Positions 41,501-53,500 of a stretch of 64,000 nt of DNA are shown here, in pieces (the stretch's first letter is position 1; each line of letters begins with the position of its first letter). The translations under genes and the position numbers were made by a program. The notes below the pieces were generated by a model that saw only the letters and a list, made by a program, of their open reading frames with translations, did no database searches and was not told the origin of the DNA. The stretch is from Trichostrongylus colubriformis (lineage: Eukaryota > Nematoda > Chromadorea > Rhabditida > Trichostrongylidae). Location: NCBI GenBank assembly GCA_963978905.1, contig OZ022256.1, positions 17,051,731-17,115,730 on the forward strand, written 5' to 3'.

Positions 41501-43661
41501 GCGCGGCATGCTTATTTGCTTTAATTTACATGACAACTTTCGGAATAATCATTTCGGTGCATGATGTGAACGCAGCCTCACAAGCAGCATAAACAACTTA
41601 CACTACTTCGCCTTCAACTGAAGCGTCATCGTCATGATGTTTTTCTGAAGGCAATTCCTCGTACTGAAGAAGGCTATCGAACGACTTTGGCTCATTTTCT
41701 CCCAGGTTTTCCATATTCGCTTGTGACATAGTCTTTCGCACAACCTTAATAAACTGTATACATTAACCAAATTTCCCAAAAATAACTCTTCATGTCACCT
41801 ATGCCTGAAAGCCAAAACTTCAAATTTGAGTGGACGCAGTAATACCTCTTCAAACCCTTCGTTCCGAACAGGTAGTCCCGAAGAATTCCCACTAATATTC
41901 ACTCCAGAGTCACCGTTCTCCTCAGCCTGAACAGTTCAATTGAGCAGACGCAGCTCTCCTGAACCGAATCGATTGAAAACCTTGTGATTCACGTTGTTCT
42001 CTTCTAGACCTTGCAATCTGTTTCTCCGCATCCTCATCAATTCGTCCAGAATAGCATCCTTTAAAAATTACTAATAGCATCAATGGAATATCAGATTTTT
42101 TCTCCTTTAATAATGCTGGCGTCACTCGTTTAATAAATGAGAGGTGCAGTTAAAACAACAAGCTGACCTGATCCTTCGGCGATGGAACAGGAATATTTTC
42201 TAAGTCTGAAGGGAGTGTTTCGCTGAGTACAGGCGGCTGATTGCGCAAACTTTCCTAAATAAGAACATTGTTTAGCTTCTGAAAACAAAAATCGCTGCGA
42301 CAACCGTAAGAAGTGATCGGAAACGGAAGGATGCCTTGAATTCCACAGTACTATAGATGCTACATTCAAAATCAATTTAGCATACCGTTCTTTTCCTTCT
42401 TTTCGCTCGCGCCGTGGCGATTGGCGTTGCAGGAGGCTCAACAACGACGGCTTGAGCTGGTTCGATACGAAAACTGATTGTCGACTGAAATTCTGAACTT
42501 CTCAAGGATGGACACCTCAACAATCAAAGTGCAAAGGTTCATAGAGAATCGCATATGACTACAAGAAAAACAAATCGCATCAATAAACGTTTCACATTAC
42601 GTACCAATCTCATCTTCGGTATCATTCCGTTAAGCTGCCGTCAGACTTCGCAATTTTGCGACTCCACAATTTTGCGATGTTGCAACTTTTACACGCTCCT
42701 CTGCAACCCTGTTATTTTACAGCGCCGCGACTTTGCGTGTGGAGCTGCGACACCACGAAGTCGCAGGACAGCAAAATCGTGAAGTTTGACGGCGACGTTG
42801 CGCTAATCATCCAATTAAGAATATTCACATAATCATGTTACCGGCATCACTAGCCATCCTCTTGGGACTATGACAAATTCCGAATACAAAAAAATGCGAA
42901 TACTACTGAAGCTGCATAAGGTAGCTTTAGATAATTAACGACCAGTTTTAAATGGCAGTACGATTTAAATTTGCAATGATTGACTAAATGACAAGCAAAG
43001 TACGAACTGAATTAGGGATAAACTCACATAGAAAGCAAACTGGACATTTACGAGACTAGTGATCATGTCGGTGACCGCTTCCAACATTCCTCCATTACTC
43101 ATGCAAGCATTGCGGTGATAAAATCGCTCAATGTACCTCCTTAACAGGAAAACTTGTGCAAATGGATAATCAAAATCACTCAACCAATCCGAATCACCCG
43201 AATATGGTAGAAGTAATTATCGCTAAAGCATTTCACCGATTGTTCCTGAAGGCGAGCATCTGGAAATGAAGGGTACTTTTGTTGAACCCATCCTTTAGCC
43301 AGGCAATAGAGAGACGACGATCATCGACGTCTCCCCATTCGGCCCGTAACAGTTGCTGTTGGGTTTTCGGAAGAAACTCGCGTACAAATCGCCAGTAGAC
43401 TTTATCACCAGACAATAACCTGAACAAAGCTATAACATAGTAGTTGAGACAGAACCAAACTACCTACAAAACCTTTACCCGTAGGCGAAATACGAGTCCA
43501 TAGATCTGAAAAGTGCCCTTCCCGTTTCATGTTCTAAATCGACTATTTCTCGTTCGGACGACAACTGTAATCAAAGAATATCTGATAATATATATGCGTG
43601 TATCATGAAGAAGAGTTCGATTGCAGCCGCTTACCTTTTCCACCAACTTAGCGAGTTTGTT
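38542..43661 (-). CDS. PLEKHM2: PLEKHM2 (SKIP)-like RUN and PH domain adaptor (5' end unresolved)
   Basis: Exons, 5' to 3': 43661-43635, about 43568-43475, 43419-43237, 43139-43028, ~42450-42385, ~42254-42166, 42058-41981, ~41926-41848, 41744-41602, 41331-41215, 41155-40999, 40292-40140, 39988-39887, 39829-39729, 39671-39606, 39499-39434, 39374-39245, ~39163-39056, ~39008-38716, 38672-38542. RUN domain: SMDSYFAYG, LLSGDKVYWRFVREFLPK, RRLSIAWLKDGFN, RYIERFYHRNACM. The middle has a Lys/Arg patch (ARAKRRKRT). A lipid-binding-like region follows (ERLLRMFHVY, LLAVTDHNVYI), then a complete PH domain (GYLYRRM, WFQSYFVLK, WGFELILPDGNLQL, DEVNKWMQL) and the C-terminal domain (ACMVMVTDTNIVVAQ, FTDGFIRTL) in the same order as human PLEKHM2. 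PLEKHM2 links Arl8 on lysosomes to kinesin-1. The start codon lies upstream of 43661 and was not placed. Confidence 0.8.
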
Positions 43662-45675
43662 CTGAAATGGCCCATGCTGGCTACGGCTCGCTCGCACATT
43701 TGGTTTCAGAGAAACCGGACTCAATTGATACCTAAGCAGAACATGCGGAAAACGAAAGGAAATGCGGTGCAATGTGGATGCGGGAGGGGGGGGGGGGGCG
43801 GAGAATTTTACGACAACTGTAATCAAAAGTTTTAGGCAAAATTTTCTGAATCCATATCCCCACAACAGAGCCAGTGATTACGAAGTACGAAAAGATCATG
43901 TTGAGCCAAGTGTAAGGACTTTACCTAAGCGTGGGAAAGAACTTAGCGTAGGTTCCCCCTCTCGTGTCCACATGGCACCAGGAATGTCTTCAACAAAAAA
44001 AAACGTACATGGATTAGTAGAACCGCCCGGTTACAACATAGGGACTAGCTTGTCGTTTTCTTAATAGACGTAAAATAAATGCAATAGTACAAAAAAGGAA
44101 ACAGTCGAGTCAAACGGATCAATAACCGAAGCCGGTTGCAAAGACGAGTGCAATATAAGAAAGATTTGATTTCGAAAGTAATCACTCCGGCCGACGGAAC
44201 TCAGAAGTTGTACCAGGGTTACCAACAGTTAGCGCAGGAAGTACGCCCTATGGCGACACTTAACACGAAAGCGAAATGACCCCTATACTTCAAGGTATTT
44301 AACCAAAGTAATGGGTGCTGCCCGTACGAATGACCGACCTTCGTAGAGTGAAGAAGAAAAAAGTTGCATGATGAATTATAACTTTATCTCATTCAATTTC
44401 TACTTTCAACTAATTTGCATCTCCTTCGAACACTCCATCAAACTCATCATAGCCTTCCGTAGACCAATTTAATTTCACTAGATGGATGATGGGGATAAAT
44501 GAGGGGTAAATCGAAGTGGTGGGAAACAAAAAATTCCCGCTAACGTCGAAGCTCCTTTCCCTACCTAGGCTAAGGCTAATGCAGAAGGGACAAACGCTTT
44601 TGGGGTTGCTTTTTCATGTTGGAGGATATGGGGATATGAATTTTGGCCTAAGCCCAGGGAGGGAGGGAGCTCCGACGTCGGTGAAAAGTTGCGTCTCCCC
44701 TCTCATTTTGATTACCTCAAATGAGCGTGAGTCTTTTAAAACATCAACAATCAGCGCAGATCAAAATTCCGTAAGAATCGCGGAATACAGCTTCAATATA
44801 GTGGTACAGAGTGAAATACAACTAAGCCACATAAGAACTGCATTTTGCAATTCGTATCCTACTGATTTCATCACTGGGGAACCGCTTCGCTTTAATCAAA
44901 CAACACAATCGTGAGAATAATCATATGGATTCAGTGCGCGTAACAAAGCTGAAGAGGTCATTTCGACAGCGAAAACAAGGTGGTTTACACACCTAGCTAA
45001 TGAGAACTATATGCCATTTGAGTCGGAAGTGTAAGGGGGAGCAATTCTTCATGATTTTCCCCCATTTTCAGAATTTAAATAAGTGTGCACACTACAACAA
45101 CAGCGACAGCAACAACAACAATCAAGCATGCCGTCAATTATAACAGTCGTTCTGCAATTCATACTCCACACCACGTGTAAGCGACGGCTTTTCGGAAAAG
45201 ACATCGCCATTTGGAAAGAGGTGGAGTGGAAAGGATCGATCCATTCCACGTCTGTCAAAAAGCTACTGCTGAATAGAACTACGACCACGTGGTTGCCTAC
45301 AAAGTGCAGATGAGTACTTTCCACATTTAAGTTTTACTATTTGGTTAACTCCTTACTAGTGTCAGCCGTGACACAGCCAATGCCGAGTGATGGCTCGCCC
45401 TCACAGTTGTCATGTTTGGCTTTTTGTGTTGCTCAGCATACACTAAGGAATCCCCGATCATTTTTTGTTTTGAACTGAGGCGACGTAACTGCGTTTTTAT
45501 GAAGTGCATTTATAACCATCCATATGTCAATCAAACTCCCTAGCGGTACAGATTGTTTTTTACCGCATCCATGTCGAATACATTAATCCATCTGAAAATG
45601 TACCCCATTCATGAGAACCCGCTATTAACAGATTCTGCGCTCTTAAAGGCATTTCCGCGATTGCCTGGAATGGGT
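43662..45675. other. Upstream of the PLEKHM2-like gene; no certain gene
   Basis: The missing first exon(s) of the PLEKHM2-like gene probably lie here. A candidate with ATG at 43973 and donor at 43925 (MWTREGEPT) does not join in frame with 43661-43635. A G run occurs at 43787-43797 and GGGAGGGAGGGAG near 44657. The frame at 44516-44914 plus resembles nothing I know. Confidence 0.35.
45085..45122. repeat. Imperfect CAR/CAA trinucleotide repeat
   Basis: A run of CAACAACAGCGACAGCAACA followed by ACAACAA. It reads poly-Gln or poly-Cys in the chance frames that cover it. Confidence 0.8.
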
Positions 45676-45978
45676 CTAAGGCTTTGTTCACAGTTTTGGA
45701 ATTTGCAGAATTGCAGAATTGCGGAAAACGATGAAGATACGCATCGACTGGGAGCGGAATTGTGGAAATGCAGAATTGCGGAATTTGCGGAAAAGCATTG
45801 GATACGTATCGAAGCTTTCCACAATTCTTCATTTCCGCAAATTCCGTGATTCTGCATTTCCACAATTCCAAATTCCGCGATTCTCCCGATCGATACGTAC
45901 CTATCTTCTTTCCACAATTCCGCAAATTCCGCAATTCTGCAATTCCGCAAATTCCAGAACTGTGAACACAGCCTAAGG
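45676..45978. repeat. MITE with TTCCGCAAATTCCGC-type internal repeats, about 303 bp
   Basis: Left end CTAAGGCTTTGTTCACAG is mirrored by CTGTGAACACAGCCTAAG. Between them the words GAATTGCGGAA, TTCCGCAAATTCCGC and TTCTGCAATTCC alternate in both orientations, so the whole element can fold on itself. No transposase. Open frames on both strands are artefacts of the repeat. Confidence 0.85.
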
Positions 45979-47578
45979 GCCATGAAATTAGAGGTGCTAA
46001 AAAATACATCGAGAAAGATTGAAAGAAGCCCCTGAGAATGGCAAAAATGAGGCTCCCTGACATCTGGCCTTGTCCGAGATTGCCTCGTGAAAACGGCCAT
46101 TGAACTGATTCCCGTTGGATGGTATCACGAAGAACCTTGGGATATTACCTGTTTCCCCAAGTGAACGATTCATTAAGTGCTAGAATTTCTTCTTTGTCTT
46201 ATCCTATCACAGAATCACAGGCCCACGCAAACGCCACGTTGGAAAAAGCTTCGTCCAATGCCGGGTGGGGTCGCAGTTAATAGGCGAGGTCACACTTGCT
46301 TCCCGCGGGCTTAGCGCTGGGAGTCCTCATGGCGCTATTCGAAAGGTGCAGCCTAGATAGTTACCCAGGGGTCTATCGGCTGCGGCAGGGGTGAATACCT
46401 GGTGCGCCTATCGCGGAGAGTGCCTTTAATGGGGGGTGCACGTTCGACATGCGTCGTATTACAATTTACAATTGCAATAAGTTTCATCTACAGAACGGCA
46501 AAGAACAGTACACCTGTTCCGGGCAGAACGTAAGATAAGATGCGACATATCCTCGCCCCTCCCCACAGTGACCGCGGGTTCTGGTTACAAGCCAGGACAT
46601 TTCCGCCGACCATAAGACAAACTGATCTATTTGCACAATGGTTGAAATCTTCTCCTGCCTCCCTTCACCATGCGTTGTCGCCAGCCAGGTCGTCGCTGTG
46701 TGAAGCTTTGATGTCCTCTGCTAGCGCTCAGCAGTACGTTTGTGTGGTGTCCCGCACATCACAAACTGTCTGCCACAGTCGTCGTTAGCCTCGTGTGCAG
46801 GTTTGACATCGGCTGAGATCGGCCACAAAGGCCTAGTCGCGCAAGTTGCATACCTTTTGCGACCGCATCATGAAAACGGTTACACCGCGAGGTGATGTGA
46901 CCGTCGCGGTCTTGAAATATGAGGACGTTGGCGGAGATTTATTCTCAACTAGCAGTGCAGTCGGTGTGGTAGAAGATTGCTCAATGGTTGACGGATGTAG
47001 TGAGTTCACTTGGTTAGTGCACTGTAGAATAGTGATCTGATAATCGGGTGTGCCTCTAGTATCAATCGAAGTAGCGTCTAGTATCAATCGAAGTAGCGAG
47101 GTCACACGTCGCATCCTGTGTACGTGTTAGGTGATAAGTCTAGGCATACGTAATGATAACGCTAGGTTCTGATGGGATACCAGAACATGCAAAATGTTGG
47201 CGACGCGTAACCGCGGCCTAGGGTGATTTCGCGGGTACGATTTAGGCGTGAGGCTACGGTAGGAACCTGCTATGTGCAATCACACAGGCTTTCTGTGGAA
47301 CGTTTGTTGGTGGCCTAGCACCCGTTGTTTCAGTGCTCTGCACTTTGATGTGCCGTTGTTACCCTTTTCTCTGCAGTAGCGATTAGAAAATGTTTCATTG
47401 AGAGTTTACGTCTGTCCTTGAAGCTATAGATTGCTGTTTTCCTATGACACTGATGGATATCTTTCAATTCTTGTTTCAAGATTGTCTATTCTTTTTCTCA
47501 CAGTTGTCCTCGTGATCCACTCGGTTTCATTTAAAAAAACAGTTAAAACCTGATGTACGACTGGTTTCAGATCACAGT
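45979..47578. other. Upstream region of SRP14
   Basis: No gene recognised. Contains GC-rich sequence at 46250-46450 and a 22-bp tandem duplication at 47055-47098. The SRP14 trans-splice acceptor CTGGTTTCAG ends at 47570. Confidence 0.4.
47055..47098. repeat. 22-bp perfect tandem duplication
   Basis: The unit TCTAGTATCAATCGAAGTAG followed by CG occurs twice head to tail with no mismatch, about 480 bases upstream of the SRP14 start. Confidence 0.9.
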
Positions 47579-50500
47579 ATGACAATTCTTTCTAACGAGG
47601 AGTTCCTCAGAGAATTGGGAACAATGTACATGGATGCCCGTCTAGGTGGTCCGAAATCCGTTTATGTGACGATGAAACCATGTGGGTTTTTTGCAGAATC
47701 GAAGTAAAATTTGATTTGTCCTTGTCTCATCTCAAGTTTGAGGCCTCAGAACTGTAGGTTGAAAAGGATCCGTTGTTCTACACCCGAAATGGCAGGAATA
47801 TTCTTTGTTCAGGTGATGGACCATGTCTGTGAAGTATAGAGGGATATAGAGGGTATATAAGGAGGTGGGTATAGATAGTGTTCCTCACAGGTCGAGAGAG
47901 AATTTTTATGGTTTCTCGCGGAAAATGTGGCTCTTTCCTTCCGAATGTGCGTGCTTTTGCGGTGCTAAGGTAGTTGGGGGGGGAGGGCCACTCGACAAAG
48001 GCAAGAATCGCGCCCAATTTCTGCTTATGTGCACTCTCAAGGTTATTTTAAGCCTAGATACAGCTAACTAACTGTGAAAACGATTGAATTATTCTTCCAT
48101 TAATATATTACGAAAAATTAGCTACAACTAGATCTAACAACCACTTACGCGTATTCGCCTAAGCCTAGGGGAAGGGAATCTCCTTCCCTCAAGGCTTAGG
48201 CTAACATAGGATGAAAAGAAAAGCACGAATTTGTTCTACAAAATCGTTTCTATGCAGAATTCGAACGCGATTCCGCTAGCGCTATGGCTTCTCTGCGCTC
48301 TAGCCATGCGTTGGAGACGCAGAGACACTACTGCAGTGCCCCCCCCCCCCCGAACTACCTTGGCACCGCTTTTGCTAAGGAATACAAAGTATAAGTGACA
48401 CCACCTTATTTCATGTAATCGGTTGACTTTGAATTAATTGTTATATTCACAGATCTTGTGTTCTTTCACACATCAGACTCCATGATAGATTCGATCGTTT
48501 GTACATTCTTACTTTGTCTTGTGAATGCTCCATTTTTGACAGTTATTAGCATGTAATATCGCCTACTCAGTATAAAAAATAGTGGATACTCTTCTCCATT
48601 TATTTAGGACCAGGTTTGCTACGGCACAGTACTGCGCGCATCACACCGCTGGTAACAATGAGCTAACCAGTAGAACGATGGGCTACAGTAACCTGAAGGC
48701 GTAAATTTGTTTGAGTCGCAGCGTGCTCACACCGGACTTGGCCCGAACGAACTAAACACTGCTCCTCGTAGGACCGCGTTCATACTTTGCACGCCGACAC
48801 GGGCAGCGATGGCGGCAAAATCATGTGTCCGACGCCGACCACGGCTATATTTTGGTGATGGACTGTGCTTATAAAATCTTGACTTAACCATCCTACAGTA
48901 TTGATGATATTGGTGAGAGTCCACGAAATCGAATAGTTCAGCACTGTACAAGATTCCGATTCGTGGGCTTTCGCCACTGTAGGATGATAGTCAAGCGTTT
49001 CATAAACAGAGCGCGTCTCTAGAATGCCGCCGTGGTCGGCGGCGTGACTTTACCGCCGTCGCCGCCTGTGCCGATGCCGGTGCGCAAAATATGAACGCGG
49101 CTTAATAGGAATCATACAGTAGCTATAAAGCTCCCGGTGCTAACATAGTTGAGGAGGGCCACTCATTGTGGCATTGTCGTCCTCACTCGAAACTGTTCTA
49201 CAATCATCTGTCTATACACTCATGTGTATATTTTACCTGAACTTCAAGGTATACACTTGTGAAAAAGATGATTGAAGGAGGTAGAGGCTCCCTCCCCCCC
49301 CCTTGAACCGTAGATGAGGCTAGGTACTTAAAAATAGCGTTGGACGCCGAGCACAGTGAAATGGGTCCCTCAACTACGTTACCATCGAGCGCCGCCGTTG
49401 TTTCTGTTCGATCGAAGTTTGTATCACTATATTCATCTACCACTCCTGGTTAGCTCAGAGGAAATAGTGGTCGAAACATTTTATCTTATTTTTGTTGCTA
49501 CTGATTTTTTGGAGTAGGTTGTGTGTTCACTTAGCCCTCAGTGTATACCACCTTGAGTGCTCATAATTTGGTCATTATTTCTGCTTGTTATGTCCCTTCG
49601 TACAGTCATCTTTTTACCGAAGCGTAGGTGGTTTAGCGGTCGATCCGTTTCTCTGCATCTGATATAAGAAGAGGAACATAAATTCCCCAGGAAGTCATCA
49701 CTTCCTGTTCCCGCTGTCACTGTCACCGTCCCTCCTCATACAATGCTGGTAATTTGAGCAATCCTCGGATGAGTGAAAAGCGCAAATCACGAATATAACA
49801 TTCGTTTTTGGCGTTTGCACCAATTTGGTGCAATTGCACCATGTTGGTGCAACAACTCGTTTTCACCTAGATCGCTGAAACTTCGCCCAGGGTGGTTATT
49901 TGGGGTGCTGATCAGGGATATGACATCCGTTCGAGCTGCTAGCGTCGTTTAGTTCCATTACAGTGCTAATATAGTAGAGGCACCACACTGTTCCCGCAAG
50001 TTTTGCCTAAGACCTAAGAAGGAAGGGAACCTCTATTCCCCTTCAAGGCCTAGGCGTAAATACACACTAGAGTGTGCAATGATGGTTGTAGGGTAGTATC
50101 AATTGAAAGACGGCAGCGGAAAGATAACGCTCTCTAGCTGTATACGCACTGTAGCAAAAATGAACATGACTGGTGCAATCTTGAAAGGCGCTGAAAACGG
50201 CGCTCGCGCTGAAAACCAATGTCATATTCGTGATCAGCACCCCGAATAACCTGGGCAAAGTTTCACCGATTTTGGTGAAAACAAGTTGTTGCACCATGTG
50301 CTCACCAAATTGGCGCAAACGCCAAAAATGGATGTCATATTCGTGATCAGTACTCCGAGTAACTCCTCTGGGCAAAGTTTCAGCGATTTTGGTGAGAACG
50401 AGTTGTTGCACCAACATGGTGCAATTGCACCAAATTGGCGCAAATGCCATAAACGGATATCATATTTGTGATCAGCACCCTAAATAACCTCTCTGGGCAA

Positions 50501-53500
50501 AGTTTCAGCGAAAATTATTTTTTTGCCCAACTCACGGTATCTGGGATAGTATCCTACTATATATAGTCGGCTAAGTATGTCTTTGTGTGTGTGTGTGTTT
50601 GTCACGAAATTCATATCTCGCGTCGCAGCAAAGCTAGAAACCTGATTTTTTAAAGTGATATAGGGGGTGATAAGGGAACATTATCGGTGAGAGATCGGAA
50701 GTGATAGCAAGTGATAAGAGGTGATAAGGAGCCTCGAAAGGAGAGTGGCGAGAAATTCATATCGCGCGACGCAGCAAAGTTAGGAACCTGATTTTTTAAA
50801 GTGATATAGGGGGTGATAAGGGAACATTATCGGTGAGAGATCGGAAGTGATAGCAATCTCGCGTCGCAGCAAAGCTAGAAACCTGATTTTTTAAAGTGAT
50901 ATAGGGGGTGATAAGGGAACATTATCGGTGAGAGATCGGAAGTGATAGCAAGTGATAAGAGGTGATAAGGAGCTTCGAAAGGAGAGTGGCGAGAAATTCA
51001 TATCGCGCGACGCAGCAAAGTTAGGAACCTGATTTTTTAAAGTGATATAGGGGGTGATAAGGGAACATTATCGGTGAGAGATCGGAAGTGATAGCAAGTG
51101 ATAAGAGGAGATAAGGAGCCTCGAAAGGAGAGTGGCGGGGCGCGACGCAGCAAAGCTGGAAACCTGAATTTTTAAAGTGATGTAGGGGGTAGTAAGGGGA
51201 CATCAATGGTGAGGGAACGGAAGTGATAGCAACTGATTAGAGCTGATAATGGGCGTAGAAAGGTGAATGGCGGAAAATTCATATCTCGCGTCGAAACAAA
51301 GCTGGAATCCTGAATTTTCAAAGTAATATGGGGGTAGTATCCTACTGTGGATAAGCCCCACCCATAGTGGGTGGGGCGTGCACTGAAATGTTCCGTTTTC
51401 AGACCGAAAATTGTTAAATGGGTTGCAATGTGCCCCAAACGTGGGGGGGGAATGGATTTAGGTTAGCGACGAGTTCCTGAAGGTCAAAAGAGTATCCTGA
51501 GCACAGTGAGCGGGGCGTTTGCGGTGAGCGGAGCTTGGACATTTTTTAAAAACGACCTGTGGAGATGGGGACAAGTGTGGGATGGGTTGGGCATGGCACA
51601 AGAAGTATAGATCATACATTGATCAAGTTAAGCTCCGCCCACGGTGGGCGGGGCGTGCACAGAAATGTCCTCTTTAAGAAAAGAAAATTGTTAATTTGGT
51701 TAAAATGTGCCCCAAACTTAGGGAGAAGATGGATTTAAGTCAGTGATGAGTTTCTACATGAGATCCTTTTATGTATAACCAGTTGGCTGGCGCACACTAC
51801 TGCGCGCGCGCGATTCATGTCGACGTGCAAAATGGGTTCAATGAAAAGCGACTTATCTATATTACTGCCGAAAGCTTTCTTATTATGTCACCTCTCCTGA
51901 TTCTTTGCAATTTGAAAGCTCAGCTGAAGGCAGAGGAAAGAAAAATTTACTCAATCCCATACACAACGATGATCATGTCGATCAAACCCATTTTGCAAAA
52001 AATCGCCATGAATCACGCACAGTAGTGTGCGCCAGCCAACTGGTAGTTGAATAGTGCCGACTAGAATCGTTGCTGAGCTTGCGACATTGTGGAAGATTGC
52101 ATCCCTTGTACCACCGTTGAAGCGATGCGCCAAAAGGAGTATGACATGAAGACAAGAAACAACAACCCCAGGTGCCGTCAAAGATCAACGACTGGATTTT
52201 CCAGTCGCGATTACAACTGCCGCGCATCCCCTAATTTATCGCTGCCCCATAGCTTCCGTTGATTTTGGGCAGAAACACCCTAAGCGCTCGACTTTGGCTC
52301 CTCTACTACCAATCATACGTAGTACACTCCGCGGGCAGTTGGTCACATGCTCACTCCATGCGGAGTGCACAGGCAGAATGACGAAACGGGGTTAAGTCTG
52401 CGACCAATGAGAGCCGCGATGCGCAAGAATAATGTGCCGTTGTGCATGGCGGTCTGGTTTGCTTGCGTCACATAACGTCCGTTATTAGCCTTATCAGTTG
52501 CTATCACTCCTGGTCTCCACCACCAATGTCTCGTTCCCACCCTACCTAGTACCTATAAATGTCAAGGCTCAAGGGCAAGCTCGGAACACGTAACAAAATT
52601 AATGACAAAAAACTTCCAACACTTTGTAATTCTCATTGTCAGTAGTCATCATGTTCGGTTCCCCATCATAGGTGTCTCCATATCACATCACACAAAACCT
52701 GTATGTATCAACACTTCATCGTTATTCTGGAAGGTGCAGCGAATTAGGTGACCTTACCTTCTGGCGACGCTCCTAATCAGCCGTTATCAGCTGTTATCAG
52801 CACCGGTCAGTGTATACGTGCCATCCCTCACATCATTTCAAAAACCAAGATCTCCGCTTTGATGCGACGTGAAATGCGTATTTCGTGCCAAACAAACGGA
52901 AACACACAGAGACACATAGCGGATCGTAATAATATAAGAAATGAATTCGGCTCAATTTTTTAATTCAGTTAATTCGACTTTTTATGCACTTTCCTTCAGA
53001 TGATGGCCGAACGAAGCCACTGCCAAAAGATGGAGATCCACCACCATCTGATGGGAACAAGTGTTTGTTCCGTGCTAAACTGGGGAAAAAGCGCATTAGC
53101 ACTGTGGTGAGTAATACAATCTGTCCCTGTGAAGACCTGTCTTCCTGAGAAGTCCTGAGATCGTGTTGTGTTCTATAAAGAATAACAGTTCACCAACCAA
53201 GTGTAAAAACTTCCGGAGTAAGCGAAAAAAGCAATTCGAAATCTTTCTGGTGTTTAACGGAGTTAGGGGGCACTCGACAAAAGCAGCGTTCGCGTCCAGT
53301 TTCTGGTTATAAGCACTCTCAAGGTTATTTTATGCCTAGATACACCTAACTAGTAGAGGGAACGAATAAACTATTTTTCTATCAGTATATTACGAGAAAA
53401 TCGCTTCATTTAGATTTAACAATCACTCACGCTAAAGGCTGGGGAAAGAAAATTTCCTTCTCTCAGGCTTAGGCCAACACAGGATAGAAAAAACGCCAAT

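Noticed and set aside
45560..46100. Overlapping 163-167 codon frames
   Set aside because: Generated by the internal word repeats of the MITE at 45676-45978.
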